64,000 nucleotides of DNA from Gordius sp. MW1 (Eukaryota > Nematomorpha > Gordioida > Gordea > Gordiidae): NCBI GenBank assembly GCA_964036665.1, contig OZ038527.1, forward strand, positions 17,568,221 to 17,632,220, given 5' to 3'. A program made the position numbers and the translations under genes. Position 1 is the stretch's first letter. Every line of letters begins with the position of its first letter. The notes below the pieces were generated by a model. It saw nothing but the letters and a program-made list of their open reading frames with translations, did not search any database and was not told the DNA's origin. Below are positions 1 to 15,000 of this stretch, piece by piece.

Positions 1-3000
1 AACTCGATGATTTACTTGTTGGTGTGCGATAGATTTGCCGATTACATAGGAGATGAGGTACCCTCAACCGTAGCTTGTTGCAAAGATTTGTACTTTTTTA
101 TAGCATGTTTGAGTAATGGGTCACAAATTTTAAGGAAGTCTTGATTTTAGTACTGGAAAGAGTAAAAATGAAAACGACCAAATTTTGAGTGACTCATTAT
201 TATAGCGTAGTCTAAGCTTCTCATTAAATTTTTTTTGTTATTATTGGTGATTTTTAAGTTTAAGATGTGAAACACCTTATTTGTTTTGTTGGATTTTGTG
301 ATGCGAAGTTATGTGTTAACTTAGCTTATTAATAATATTATTTTAATGCAATTCGTTTAAAAGTGTTGTGGTAATGTAAAAATGTTTTGTTTGTTTATTT
401 ATAATTTACGTAATGAGAAGCTTTGTTACCTTTATAACTTTAATGCCTAAGATCAGTTTGTGATTTTTACATATTTTTTTTGCAACTCGCATCTGAGCCT
501 ACATGTAGACAAAAGATGTTAGGGAACTATATGATAATATGTGGCATGCCACAGACATAATAGTTTAAAATGTTAAATATTCGATAGTTGTCATTGTCAA
601 GCTATATTAGCACGAATTTAACCACAAATTCATTATTTTTAAACATGCATCTGTACCTAATTGATTTAGCAAGCCTTAATACATTTTCATAACAATTTGT
701 ATTCTTTTTAAATCCTCTATATTCCAAATGCATTAAAATCAACCTTTTTATCGCAGAAAAAAATCATATTTTGCACCACATAATATATTATTTTTGTAAT
801 AATGAAAAGGCATTGATTTACCCTAATTAATTGACAAATTTAGGTGATAGCTCCGATTCGAGAAATGGCTGCCCAAGTAATGGCGTTGTCCTTAAAACTG
901 GAGATTAGTACCCGAGCTGACCGTGCTTTAAATAGTAGCGAAGGGTTCCATGGCGAAGAGTTAATGATGAAAGTAGTAGATGTTTTAGGTAGTATGCTAT
1001 CCCAAGGCAAATATGGGACACCCTGGGAAATTAGGCATGGTGGTGCCCTGGGGTTTAAATACTTGTTACCTATTCTCACGAAATTTGGGGTGAGGAAGGA
1101 TTTATTGTTGTATAAAATAATTTAAGATTAGGAATATAATAAAAAACTTGTATTTGTTATAAATTCTTAGTTGTATAGGAAATATAATTAAAACTTGTAT
1201 TTGATATATCCTATGTTGTAAATATGTATAAAGATTTCTAACTTTTTGTTTAATTTAAAAGCAGGTGGTTTGTCTTTTTTATATAATTTATTAGGCTGTT
1301 AGGGGTTAATTGTTAATTTTTACTAATTTTTGAATGAGTTGTATTAATAAATGGCAAAAGGATGAAAAAGGCCAAAATGGAGAAATTTTAAGAAGAGTAA
1401 ATTGTCTTGAATCAATATATATTGCTAAATATTATTGAAAAAATGAAATATCTTACTTATCTGTCTAAGGTTTAAATGGAAAGCGGATTTATCGTCTGCT
1501 TTTTCATAGTTCTGTTTGTAATTGATTTAAAAAGTATAATCGTAATTAAAATTCAAAAAAATAAGAGTTCAGATTTTAAATATAATTTAGAATGATTTAA
1601 AATATGTTTGTACTTGTTTTATATTATGTATATTAAAACATGGAGTATTTTGCATTTTTTCGAAATTATTTACAATTTGCGCTAGTGTGGCGATGATGTT
1701 AAAGATAAATTATTGCACCGAACCCTTTCTCACATAAAAATGGGATTGTACGATGAGATGGACGATGTTATAGCCATATCAGCGGACGTGTTATCTTCGC
1801 TGCCACTAGCTTTGTCTGAACGCTTAAATCATTTGGTTTTTATTATTAATTTTATGGATTATTTGTTTGTTGATATTCTTTTAATGTTAGTTTAATTTGA
1901 AAAAGAGTTAGCTGTGCTACTATATAAATTTATTGTCTAAAAAGTTGAAAGCTTAGTTGTGATTTCAGCTATGTAGGGAATTGCAATTCCATGTTTTAGA
2001 TGCATATTGCATTTCCCTTTTTTAAAGCGAATTTATTGTATTGTTAACTTTGTACGAAGCAGTGCAGCCTAAATTATTGACTTTTTCATATATATTGACA
2101 TATTTCGTCTCAAAATTAGTACCCTTTGTTTCGTCAATTTTAAATTTAAAAACAATAATTGTAATTCAATTAGCGCTGGTGTATCAAAGATTATTTTGAA
2201 CCATCATTTTAAGTTACATTTTAGTACTATTGTTTACGGCAAAAGTTGATCCCCCTAATAAATTGCACTTATAGTAAAAGTGAATTAATGAAAGTGTCTA
2301 ACTAACTATTATGTGGTGGGTAACGATTAAAAAACACCAATAACATCTGAAATTTTAATTGTTAAAAACTAGAAAAATTAAAATATTTTATATGCGCTGT
2401 AGCTTTTGCCCGAATTGAATCACGCCTGGTCTCACCTCCAAACCATGGGTGAAGCAGGGACTGACGATGAGCTATCCATATCCGCCACTCGAAGTTTGCT
2501 GGATTTCATAGCACGATCGAGTCTCGAGCAGCAAAATTCGATAGTAAATCCCACCACGGCACAACGAATCTCTCTAACTCTCAAATACATCTCACATAGT
2601 TCGTTAGGTGTGCGGAAGAGTGCTTTGAATTTGCTCCATAACCTGATCCATTATGGAGTAAGATCCTCTCTTCTCTTTACCATATTGGAACCTTTACACC
2701 AGCTTTTAAAAACGGCGGGGTTCCATCTGTTCAACCTTTGGATTTAATCGATTAAACCTAAACAAACCAAAGATTTTTGGTCTGTTTTTCTTGGTCGACC
2801 TCTAGGCTTGGTTGAAATTGGAAAATCAGACCAGTCCACCGTTAGTCTTAGTAAAACCAAAGCAGTCGTTTTTACAACATTATATTACACTATATAATCA
2901 CCCCCCCCCTCCCCCTCGGTTTTATAACTAGAATATATATGAGATAATTGGCCTACATTTGTGATACATTTGCGTCGATGTTTAGAAACCTTTTTTCAAC

Positions 3001-6000
3001 GTTAAAAGTTGTTTACTCCGCAACTTAAATCGAAAACTAGGACATTGAAAGAGGATATTAGGATGTGCTGTAAGGCGGTTTATTCGTGGGAAAAAATCGG
3101 CACAAATTAATAAGATTTTTTGTATAGTCGATATCATGTTTTTAACATTATAACACAGGCGCCGAATCAAGAATGTTTATTAAATGTATCGAACACACTC
3201 CTGAAACACCTATTTTTGAGGGCGATCGTCGAAGAATCAATACTCCTTTATCCACTAATTTTAAAGGTAACGTTTTCGCAACATAATGTTATTCGTTCAC
3301 GCATACATTGACCCAAACGACAATTTTACTCTTAGATCAAAAGATTGAAGGCCCTTTTATAAAATTTGCTTAAAGGTAAAAATTTGTCTAAATTTGACAT
3401 TGTACAAGCTAGATTCCTTAGATGACTTGAACGTGGTAATTAAATTTAAGTTGACGGATGGGGTCAGAGAGAATGCGTTTTATGTTTCTACCATTTTCTG
3501 TCATATAGGGAAAGTCCAAGTTTTAACTTAGCCAGTCTGGTTAAAGGACAAAAATGGCAAATTGAAGCTTAGGCCGAACGATGTATTAGGGTGCGTCTTA
3601 AAACGCGATTTTGAATCTAGATTGAAAAAGCGAATGCATGTTAAAACCGAGACGCGTCTTATAGCGTCACGCCATTTTTGAAGTTTTGCTGTATCAACTC
3701 AACCGCGATCAACAAGATGCAAGCTATTGAGTAAGCTATTACTGTGGCCTAATATGTTTACATAATTAGACAAGAACAAGTAAAAACATTAATAAGAAGT
3801 GTGGAAAGGCACATGAAGAGATCCACATGAATAACTGAATGAAAAAAGCCTGGGGTTTGGTGGCCACATAATGCAACTTGGCTGGTAACAAGTATCAATT
3901 AAAATACTAACTTTAAAAGTGGATTATTGCAAAACTAAATGGAAACCACTCTGTGATAGTTTTAGGAAAGAAAAATTGTGCTTATCATATAGTGAAAGTG
4001 AACCTGATAAGGGAAATTGAAATAAAAGAACATACTCTATTTTGTGTGACCAAATAAACAGGCTACTAGATATAGAGGCAGAGAAGCAAAAAACTTCCCA
4101 GGATCCAGAAAAGACATTCCTTGATTCTCTTCTTGAAGATTTTAAAGGCTTATCTGATCCCAATAAATTTTATTTAAAATAAATGTTTTACAATTGTTAC
4201 AAATTTTAAAAAATAATATATCTATTTAGTTTGCATTTATATATGAATAAATTTGTTTTTATAAGTCTAAATTTATTAACCTTATATCAATTTAGTGAAA
4301 TATCTAAAATTAAACCATGGTAAAGTAAAGGCTGATTTTTATTAGTATAGTAAGAACTTGAAAACTTCGACCAATAATATATACATCAATATCTTTAAAT
4401 ATAATATAAAATTACAACCATGGTAATATAATATTATTGGAATAAGAACTAATATTTCTAGCTTGAAGGATATTATCAAGTGTTATTTGCTGAATATTGT
4501 TATTGTTAATATCATAATCATATATAGGCAAATCTTTATTATCGGTACATTTTGTAGTGTACAAACACCCTGAACTATCTTTTCAGCCTTTTAAGCTTTA
4601 TTTTTATAGGTATTTTAAGTATACTAAATCTTTTGGATAAAATGCTAAAAATTCTAGACTTTAAGTCTGTGAGTGAGGCTAATAAATTTTATGTCACCAT
4701 TAACCTTTCAGCTGGACAAATCCATAAAATTTTATCATTTGAATGATTAATATCCTTTTCAATATCACTTAAGATATAATAAAAGGTGCTTTGCTAAAGC
4801 ATAATCAGAGAGTAAAATGATTAATAAAGAAATTGTATCCATGAAACGTGAATCGCGTATTTGGACAAAAAAAAATAGCGGGGTTGAAGTTGAATCGCGT
4901 ATTAAGACGACGGAGCCTTAGAGTCATTATTTACCAAATTCCGCTCCAAAAACTTAAGTTGGTGCGTTATACAAAATGAAGACTTTTTAACATATGATTA
5001 TCACCTTATTTTCCCATTAATTACAATTAAGGCAATGTATAGATAGACTCTCCTCCGCTTTGAAGAAGGGATATTGATAAATTTTATAACAATTTTAGCT
5101 GATCCACCTTACCCGCCTCACATTACTATGATTTTCGCCCCATAATTTGTCACCTAAAATTATTTGCAGTGTTGGAAGGGTGTCATAGAGATGACGTCCA
5201 CTTCAACCGGGGACGTATTGCTCACATTTTTTGCCACAACGTTCGATGGGCTGCTCTGTTTATCCATGCACAGATCGGATGCCCCCGTCCAACTAGCTAC
5301 GCACCCGTCATTTCAAACCGACCAAGATGGGGTTCTTTTGAAGGGTATTAACGAAGGGCCATACGCTTCCATCCTGTATGTAGGCGGATTCGAAAGCGTA
5401 AATTGGCCAAAAACGCGCAGAGAAATAAGGGTTGCACAGGCCCGTAAAATGGCCACGAACCTCTTAGCCATACTTGCTTTGAACGCATCAAAGTATGTTT
5501 TATATATATCATTATTAACATTTTTTACACGTTATATTGTTTGCTATTTCGGTAAAATTTAAATCTAAACAAAATTATGCGGGCCAGCCTCGGGCTTTGT
5601 GTAAAATTAGCGGCCCGGGCCTATAATTTAATATTTTACGGGCCCGGGCTTGTAAATTTTTATAACGGCACCGGCCGACTGACCTAAACAGGCCGGCTGC
5701 AGGTCTCTAAATCTATAATATTAAACAATCACATAACCGTATGTTTATTGATCGTATGGGTGGACGTTTAAAGAGACGTTTTATCAATTTTTATGCCTTT
5801 CTGCGAGTAGATATGGGCAAAGCCATGCAATATTGCTTCTAATGGGCCCGAACCCTAATTAATAATTTAGTTTTGGCCCCGTCCAGCCCGTTTTAGCATC
5901 TTTTTTGATTAGTACTTTGAAACATTTATTAAATTAAAATTGGACATAGAGGAGGAGGGGCTGGGGTCTAAAAGGGTATATACACTGAAAAGTTGTGGTT

Positions 6001-9000
6001 TTTTTAATTTGTCCGACGACTTGAGAAATATGCGAAAAACGTTGAACCAAGCAATATATTATAAATTTTCTGCGTAACGAAATCTTTTTCATTTTTAATA
6101 TTAAATCTATTTAGATTGATAGGGAATTCTACACATACCACCAATCTAACGCCACAGGGATGTAATTCCTTGTGGTCGAATTTCGAGTCCCTGCTAATAT
6201 TCCACTTGTCATCGCGCTCATATGTACAACGCTCTACCGTAGCTACCTTTGTCCAGCAACTCTTGATGCATTACACAAGATGCGTAAGTTTTGAAACAAA
6301 TTATGAGTATTGAGACCACACCGTTATTATTTATTTTTATAAGAATATTTTATATGACTCAATTTGCAAAAAAATTTCACATATATTTGAAATATTAAAT
6401 GTGTCCCTGATGTGGTCTTACAACATTGTTGGACTGGCTTAACGCTTTGCACAAATAGGCTCATCAATTAAGATCCAGTTGTTTTATTTATAAAATTAAT
6501 GCTATAAAATGTGAACATTTTTTCCCATCGAGTTTTATTGATGAAAGGGGACGTAAAGAACTATAACTAATTGTCCTCCCCAATTTAGGTTTCACCCACT
6601 AGCCAAAAAATAGCATCTTTCTTCTCAAAATCTTAGTTAATTGTTCATAACTCCACTTATAAAAACGTATCGAATCATTATCAAAATTGCACAAAATTTT
6701 GAAAGTTACTAAAGCATCAAATTTCCCCTCCCTTCAACAGTGTATGAGTGGGGAAGTGACGCGCGGAGCAAAGTTTTACCTCAAATTAAGCCCAGCCGCA
6801 TCAGAAGTAGTGCTGTCGGGGATATCGCAATGCTTTTATTTCGACGAATTGTCTCCTTCGATCTCTGAAATGCATTCGCTCGTATCTAAAATACTAACCC
6901 GCCTGCAAACACTTCTAGATGACACCGGTAAGAAATGATGCATTAACAGGGCGAGTTTATATATTCGAAATTAACCCATCTTATATAGATTTAGTAGGGT
7001 TGGCAAGTGGTTAAAGCCGTCAAAACCGCTATTAATCAGTTCTAAGCTCTGGTTCCATACTTAATAGAATTTGTTATATTTGTCAGAAAAATGTGGATTG
7101 TGAATTTTTATATTGACAAGTCGTGGCTTTTTCCATTTCGGCCGAAAGATTTTGGTTTTAAAGTGGACCACATCAATTGACCGAGCCACACGGTCATTAG
7201 TCAAAGTTTTAAAGGATAACAGTTAAAATTACTCAGTTGTTATCAAAAGATTATTTTAGTTGAGTTACAGCAGACGCTTTAATTTAAGATCCGTATACAC
7301 TTCTCTCTTCAATTCAACTGTTGATTTTAATTTATTTAGTTATTTTAAGCGTTATATAATGTTTTTTATTCGACATTTTTGCAACGAGTTTACTTAATAT
7401 ACTTATATTTATTGTATAACAGCCCTTTATATTATTTTAGCATTATGGTAATTAATTTTCAAAAAACGTCATATAATTTTGCCCAGGGCTAACGGCTACA
7501 AAACAGTTGGTACCCGAGGCGTTGTCGCAAGTTATTACGAAGGTCGAGGGAAAATTGATACTAAATCCACGGCACTTACCAAATTTAAACGAGCTAGAAG
7601 CCCTAGCCGATTACTTTAGCAATCTCGAAGCATCTAAGCTCTCAATAGACGTCACCGAGGATAAAGGAAACAAAGATTTCTGGATCCTGGATGGAAAAAT
7701 TTTAAAAGACCTTTCTAAAGCTGCCCAGCACAAGCATCGCTCCTTGGTTGCCAGGGTTCAAGCCCGCATGGGTTCTTGCTTCGCTTGGCTTTCGATATAC
7801 GCCAAACTTACCAACGTAAACGATGGAATAATTGCCTCGGCATCTAATAAAAAGCTGGGTTTTTTCTTGAAACCCATCGTCGAGAGCTTGAAATTGGGGC
7901 CCGATACTTTGGCTCAAGTGAGCTTAGCCTCCGACCTTTGCCTGCATCTAGCGCTAGCTCACGGTCAAAGCAATTTTCAAAGCGCCGTCGATAAATTGAT
8001 AAGCCGCTTGGTTTACGCATACTTACCCAGTCGGGAGCACCAAGCTAATAAACCTTTCGACTCTACTACGGATGAAGTTGGGCTAAATGAGGTTTTCGCT
8101 AATGCAGTTTGGAAAGATCCCGACGAATATTTTATACCCAATCTCAAAAATTTGGCGACGTCTATCGCGGGAAATAATGACGCCAAAGGTATGTGAATGA
8201 TATGTGAGAATTATACTCGTTTATAAAACTATAGAGATTAAATAAAATTATTTCTAATTAGAAATACACCACAATTTACTGTTAAAGGTCGTTTGCCTTA
8301 AAAATGCATTAAAAACTTTATTCGATGCCCTTTTAATTATAAATTAAAGTGAGACTAAAAAGCATTTAATTCAAAAAAGTTAAGTAGAACTCATAAAATT
8401 TATGCACACTTCATTTTTTGGTACTCATTAGGTGGGGAAAATGTGTTGCAGCTTTTCAACCAACCAAATTTGGTGACCATCGCTTTCATGAACTCTGGTG
8501 TGGATAAGCTGTTGAGGTATTTACCGACCATCGAGGGTGAGCTTGATAACTCCGACGACCTAAACTTGTACACCCACCTGATTGCGTTAATTTTAAAAGG
8601 TGCATATTCCTATAAATGGGGAGTTTCTTTTATTGATATTCTCGATCAATTTTCTACATATCTATTATTTGAATTTTATAAAGGAATTAGTAAAAAAAAT
8701 TTAAGCTTTGATTGCATAACTATGAAAATGTCGTTAATTTTAATATTTTTAAATTAATAACCGTAATGTTTTAGATACATTTTAAACTAGTATTACATTA
8801 CTGATCTACTTGTGCCTCGTAGGATTACCTGGTGAACCCTTAAATTTCGAATCAACTAAATGTTTGCAACGATCCCAAAACAGCGATCGCATATCTATAA
8901 TGCCCGGTGCAAACCCGACCAGTAACGGAGCCTTAATAACGCTTCAACGGCTAATGGATTGTTTCACTTTGCCCCACGTTATTTCTCTCCTTCCCCGCCT

Positions 9001-12000
9001 ATGGCAAATTATATCCCCGTCCGCGCTATTAAATAGGATGGAAGACCTCGAACTTCGGCTGGGCCAAGGTCTTCTTACGGACCAGGCTCAAAGCATTTTA
9101 TGTGAGCTGGCTGCCCTGCAATTTACTGCGGGTCGGGTTTGGGCGAATTCCCAAGCTTGGCCAAACCAGGAAATGGACCTTTTGTTCGAACGTCTCTCCC
9201 ACACTAAAATAAATCATTTTCGTTTCGCCCTTGCCAAGGTGCTGGGGGCTTTAATAGCTGACCTTCAGTTTTTAGACGATGCCTGGGCCGAGGGTCTGGT
9301 GCGAACATTTATAGAACGCATGCTTCCTCACGCAGAAGCTGCAGACCTAACCCCTAAACTCGGTCTCGCAGAAGGCCTGATACACCTTCTAGGACCGCTG
9401 GGTAGAATTTCATTTTTTAAGTTCTCTATTTGAGTTTTTTAGTTGGGCTTCAGAGTTGTGTATACATGAATCAGGATCTTTGTTTTGGCATTTTTGAAAT
9501 TTGAATTAAATTATTGCATTACGGTCTTTGAAGTTTACCATATGGACATTCCATGTCAAATCGATCATAAAAAGGCGTTTTTCGGCCGACCCCCTCAGAA
9601 TTTTATAAAATTTGGTGGAAATGTTAAAACTAGTAAAATTATTAATTTCCGAAAATTTTAGCTCATTTGGGCCACTACCTTTCGAGTTATGGGCGCTCAA
9701 AGGTCGAAAATCGGCCATTTAAAAAATCGGGTTGTGACGCTATATCCAATAAAATTGGCCCCCAAATCATAGAATCTTGTTGTAGTAATAGGTAAGACCT
9801 ATCTTCATAGAAAAAAAATTTAAAAATTTTTTTTTGTCGATTGGTCATCTCATAATGGTCGAAATGGCCAAAATGGCATAATTACTGTTGAACCCTCTCA
9901 AATCGTTTCAAATTTGAGACAAATGTTTTATACTACCTATTAATCAAATTAAATAAAAGAGAAAGTTGGGCGGCCATCTTGAAGTGGTCATAAATTGCTA
10001 GAAATGGTATTTTATTTATTTGGCGCCAAAATGGATCTCTAAATATGTTTTTTTGCTCATTTAGCCTTCATATAATTTTAATATATCTATGATGCAAATA
10101 TTTTTGCTATAAATTAACACCCCCCCCCCCCCCCCCACCCGCCATATTCCCTATCAATTACAATCAATATAGCGAGTGATTATTCTTCCCCGAATATGCT
10201 ATAAATTAAAAAAAATTAAAAATAAACAGGTTTGTAAAATAGCCTAAAATAATTTACTTCAATATAGTTGTAGATACAAGTAGATATTTATTGATTTTTA
10301 TTCGACATGTAATAATAAATATTTATAATAAAAGTATGACGGAGTGCATGTTTTCAAGAGCCTATAAAAAATTAATTTATCATTATTTAAAGTATATTTT
10401 ACTTAAGGCAATTTAAAGTTAATATATATTTCATTAATATTAAACAAAACTAACCGTTTTTGCATGTGAATTTTATTACCGTCAACATTCATAGATACAA
10501 AATCCTTTTTGCCACCCATTACACGCGATATTTCATCACTACAATAGAAATCTTTTACAAAATTAACGGTTCCCTCACTCAAGGTTTCCCGAGCTTTAGG
10601 TTCGGAGTGGACAAGATTCCTTTATCCTTTTTTAGTTTTTTGGCAAGCTTAGCCATATAATAAGTTACGGAAAAATAATCTTTAATTTTTTTTGCTGTCC
10701 AACTATCTGGCAACAAGGTTAAAAGCCTGTATTTATCACTTTTATTTAGAAGAGAAAAATTTTCCTTCATACCCTTGAGAATCTCCAAGTCTTGATCAGC
10801 GATTTCACTGTCTAAAGCGACATTTAATGTGGATGCGATAGCATTTGATATATTAGCTAATTTTTTTTGGGGGTACCGTTTTTCTTGTAATCTTTTTATC
10901 TTGATCGGTGAAACTCCAATTAGTGGTATTGATTCGTTAAGGGCTTCTATCCTTGTACTATCATGTTCCATAGGAATGTTTTCCTCGGGAGAGTGAGGTT
11001 CCATAATAGATGATTGTTCAGGTTGATGGTTAGCCCGAGCTTTTTGAAGTTTGCGACAAGGAGTACATATTTTATAATCTGGGTTCAAGTTCATCCATGC
11101 ACTTACTTTACGAATCCCTTTCACTTTTTTACCATGTATACCCAACGGATTACAACACCTACTTCGGTACTTTATTGCTTCCATTATTAGGGAATAAGGT
11201 TGAGATATAAATATATGCAAAATTTCGAACGTGGAGGGAAAAATTAGTTGATAGTAAAATAAGACGATAAAATAATTTTTTAAAAATAATTTGACAGCAC
11301 TTTAAATTCGCGCTAAAGGATCATAAAATTTAATTCGTATACGCCCCAAAAAAATAAATCAGTGTTGACAAAGCATTTTTATAGCCTATTCGATAATCCT
11401 GACGATTTTATTAATTGCTATGCAATTTATTTAAATAATATTTTTATAGCTATTTTACGAGCCTGTTTTTCACATAAATATTTATTATTACATATGTCGA
11501 ATAAAAATCAATAAATATATACTTGTACCTACAACTATATTCAAGTAAATTATTTTAGGCCATTTTACAGCTGTTTTTAATTAAAAAAAATTAAATTTAT
11601 AGCATTCCGGGAAAATTAATCATACGCTATTTTGATTGTAATTGATAGGGAGAATATGGGGGGGGGGGGGGGGGTTGGGGTGATAATTTATAGCAAAAAT
11701 ATTTGCATCATAGATATAAATAATATGAATACTGAATGAGCAAAAAAAACATTTTTAGAGATTCATTTTAGCGCCAAATAATAAAATAACCCTTTTAACA
11801 ATTTATGACCACTTCAAGATGGCCGCCCAACTTTTTCTTTTATTTAATTTGATTAATAGGTTGTATAAAACATTTGTCTCAAATTTGAAACGGTTTGAGA
11901 GGGTTCAACAGTAGTTATGCCATATTGGCCATTTCAGCCATTATGAGATGACCAATCGACAAAAAAATTTTTTTTTATTTTTTTTCTATGAAGATAGGTC

Positions 12001-15000
12001 TTACCTATTACTACAACAAGATTCTATGATTTGGGGGCCAATAACTTATAAATTTTATTGAATATAGCGTCACAACCCGATTTTTTTAATGGCCGATTTT
12101 CGACTTTTTAGCGCCCACAACTCAAAAAGTAGTGGCCCAAATGAGCTAAAATTTTCAGAAATTAAAAATTTCACTAGTTTTAACATTTCCACCAAATTTT
12201 ATAAAATTCTGAGGGGGTCGGCCGAAAACGTGGCGATTTGACATGGAATGTCCCATTTAAAATCCCTTACATATAACTCAACTAGTCTAATGTATAAAAT
12301 TGGTTGCTTACATTTAGATAAGCTTGTGCTATATGAATTTACTTTGTTAGTGCCCGGTAGTATAATTTTATGTGGAAACTGCTAAAATTTTAAAAAAAGG
12401 TGAAAAATGTCGTTATAATGTTGGGTATATTTTTATTGTGTGCTAGGAGAAAGGAGGCCCAGCGTCTTGTTACGGTACACGACCACGTTCATTGTTCCCG
12501 TCTTGGGAATGATGACAGATTCGAATGCCGAAATACGTTCTGCCGGATCTTATTGCTTCTCACAACTTTTACCGTTTCTCAACGTAATGCCCCAGATTCG
12601 GCATAAAATTTGGGCACACATTTTTAAAATTAACTCTCATTGATTTCGTATCTATCACACTTTATTGGGTTGGTAATTAGGTCTGCCGTGTAAGGTCTAT
12701 GCATGCAAGATTATTTAATACTGTTTTTTAGCATATGAAACTTTGGAAAATGCATAAAATGTCGATAATTTATTTAGGCCCCCTAAAATTGCCTAGTTAT
12801 AACATCACGCCTCTTTGTATATATATAACTAAACGGATAGCTCTCATATAGGATGAAAGCTATCTCGTTAATCTGAAATGTATTTTCTAATGTCTAGCGA
12901 TCTATATAAATCCCAGCTGCTGTTGAGGTCAACGGTTTTAAACTCTTTAAGGTCTGCTTTATTCAAAGTTTTAGAACCCTTGTTCGGGCTCAAGCTTGGG
13001 TCGAAATTTACACTTTATCGCACATTTTAAAACAAGTCTTAGTGATCGCACTAACCTATGCATGAAATAAACGATATGGCAGAGTTAAATCATTTTAAGA
13101 CAATTCCTAACTTTTCATTTCCTAATTCTTAGAAAATAAATACCATTAAAATCGCTGTCAAATGCGATTTAGTCGGACACTTTAGTGTTGTAAATAGTAG
13201 TTGTATGGATTAGACAAACTGCTCAACCAAAGGTATGTTTCTAGTTTCAAAACAGCTTCTTGCATATCGAGCATACGATACGCCTTGATTTAAAACATAA
13301 TATAAGTTGCTGAGTCTTTTACAAGATACTTTTTTGTGCATCTCGCTATTAATAGCTTTGGTTGAAACGCAACACAGCTTACGACTCACATACTCCCTCT
13401 TATATAAGTTTACCCTAAAAACGATAGGTTTGTGTTCACGAAGTCCCAGCCTGTTTCAAAGATAACCCCTTCATACGTGAAATTTCTCTCCGGGGTACGT
13501 ACTTTTTGCAAAATTTTACCAAAGTCAAGCCAGTATTATCCTCATCTTCGCCCGTCCTTAACCTACCCTTTGAATTGGGGAATGGCACTAAACTGCGCGA
13601 ATACCAGGAGGAGGGCATACGATGGCTCCTGTTTTTGCGCGATTTCAAGTTACACGGCCTTTTGTGCGATGACATGGGATTGGGTTGGTTGAATTATTAT
13701 TATATTAGTTATACTGATTTCGATTAATTCATCTAGTTTTGGATTCGTTAAATTGGTGGGGAAATATTTTGCTAATTAATGTATGTAAGAGTATCACGAG
13801 CAAAATTTTTTTATTTGAAACATACTCTTCTTATCTTAAAAAGCATGCCCAATTGCCATCTTATCAAGTTTTACGCTTTTTATATAGAATCAAAGCATCC
13901 CTGTGGAGACTTTTATCAAAAATATTTTTTTAATTAGCTATTATTGTATTACTGGTATTATAATTTGACATAGAATGAAATGGGTGCAGGTTGGCGCTAT
14001 GACTTAATAAATCAAATAAATTTAAGTATTTTTGTAAAACGAATAAATTTTGGATAATTTGTTGACCATATATATGTCATTGTTTTAGTAGATTTATTAT
14101 GATAACATCGAAATTGTATGCAATTTATGCTTTTAACATAATGTACCTATTGTAAACTGTAATTACAATTAATCTTTGAATCTATTTATACCTTTCATAT
14201 CGATAATTTCAATGATATTCTTCAATATCGTTAATATACCCTCAGGAAAAACCTTGCAAACCTTATGCGCCATAGCGTACCACTACGTTTCGAGTCGGGG
14301 CAGTGGAGAAGAAAGGAGTCGAGAGCCCTTGATATCGCTCATAGTTTGCCCCTCTAGTTTGGTATACCATTGGTCCGAAGAGGTTCAACGCTTTTTTCCA
14401 CCGACCCTCATGAAAGCTCACATTATAAAGAGTCAGTCAATGAGCGACAATCAATTCGCTAATGCTTGCAGTAACGGGGTTGTTTTGATTTGTAGCTATG
14501 AAACGGTGCGTAAACGTGCGGACGATTTTAGGCTAGGCTTTAAAGGAGCTTCCCTGCAATATTTGGTCTTGGACGAAGGACATATCATTAAGAACCCGCG
14601 TACCAAATTGACCCTGACCGTTAAAACCATCCCGGCTAAGCATAGGTAGAGTAGATTTGTGGAAAGTGTTACTGGACGGTAGTTATTAAATAGTTTGGTA
14701 AAAAATTGCAATGCTTAAACTCGTTTTCAGGAGCTTTGTGAATGATAGGTTTAGCCCGTTGTAAAAACATGTTATAGGGATCCGAACGAGGTTAACATGC
14801 CATTTTTAATAAAGAATAAACAATAATTTGAAGTTCTGCTTAAAACAGAAAAAAAAATTCGTTCTGAAGGGAGTAACCTTTTGCAAAGCCCTAAATGACC
14901 CTAAGGAAATTTAATTTATTAATTAAAGTTGTCACCTATAATCTTTAAAATGCAGTTTTCTTGACCATCCGAGCACACTTTAGGTTCAACCATACCCAAA

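Noticed and set aside
9544-12253. Inverted arms as an assembly fold-back artefact
   Set aside because: The arms differ at many positions and enclose a unique coding core, as a transposon would.
13432-13692. Overlapping plus and minus frames across BTAF1 exon 13
   Set aside because: Only the frame with [11 protein letters not shown] matches a known family and keeps phase with the flanking exons.
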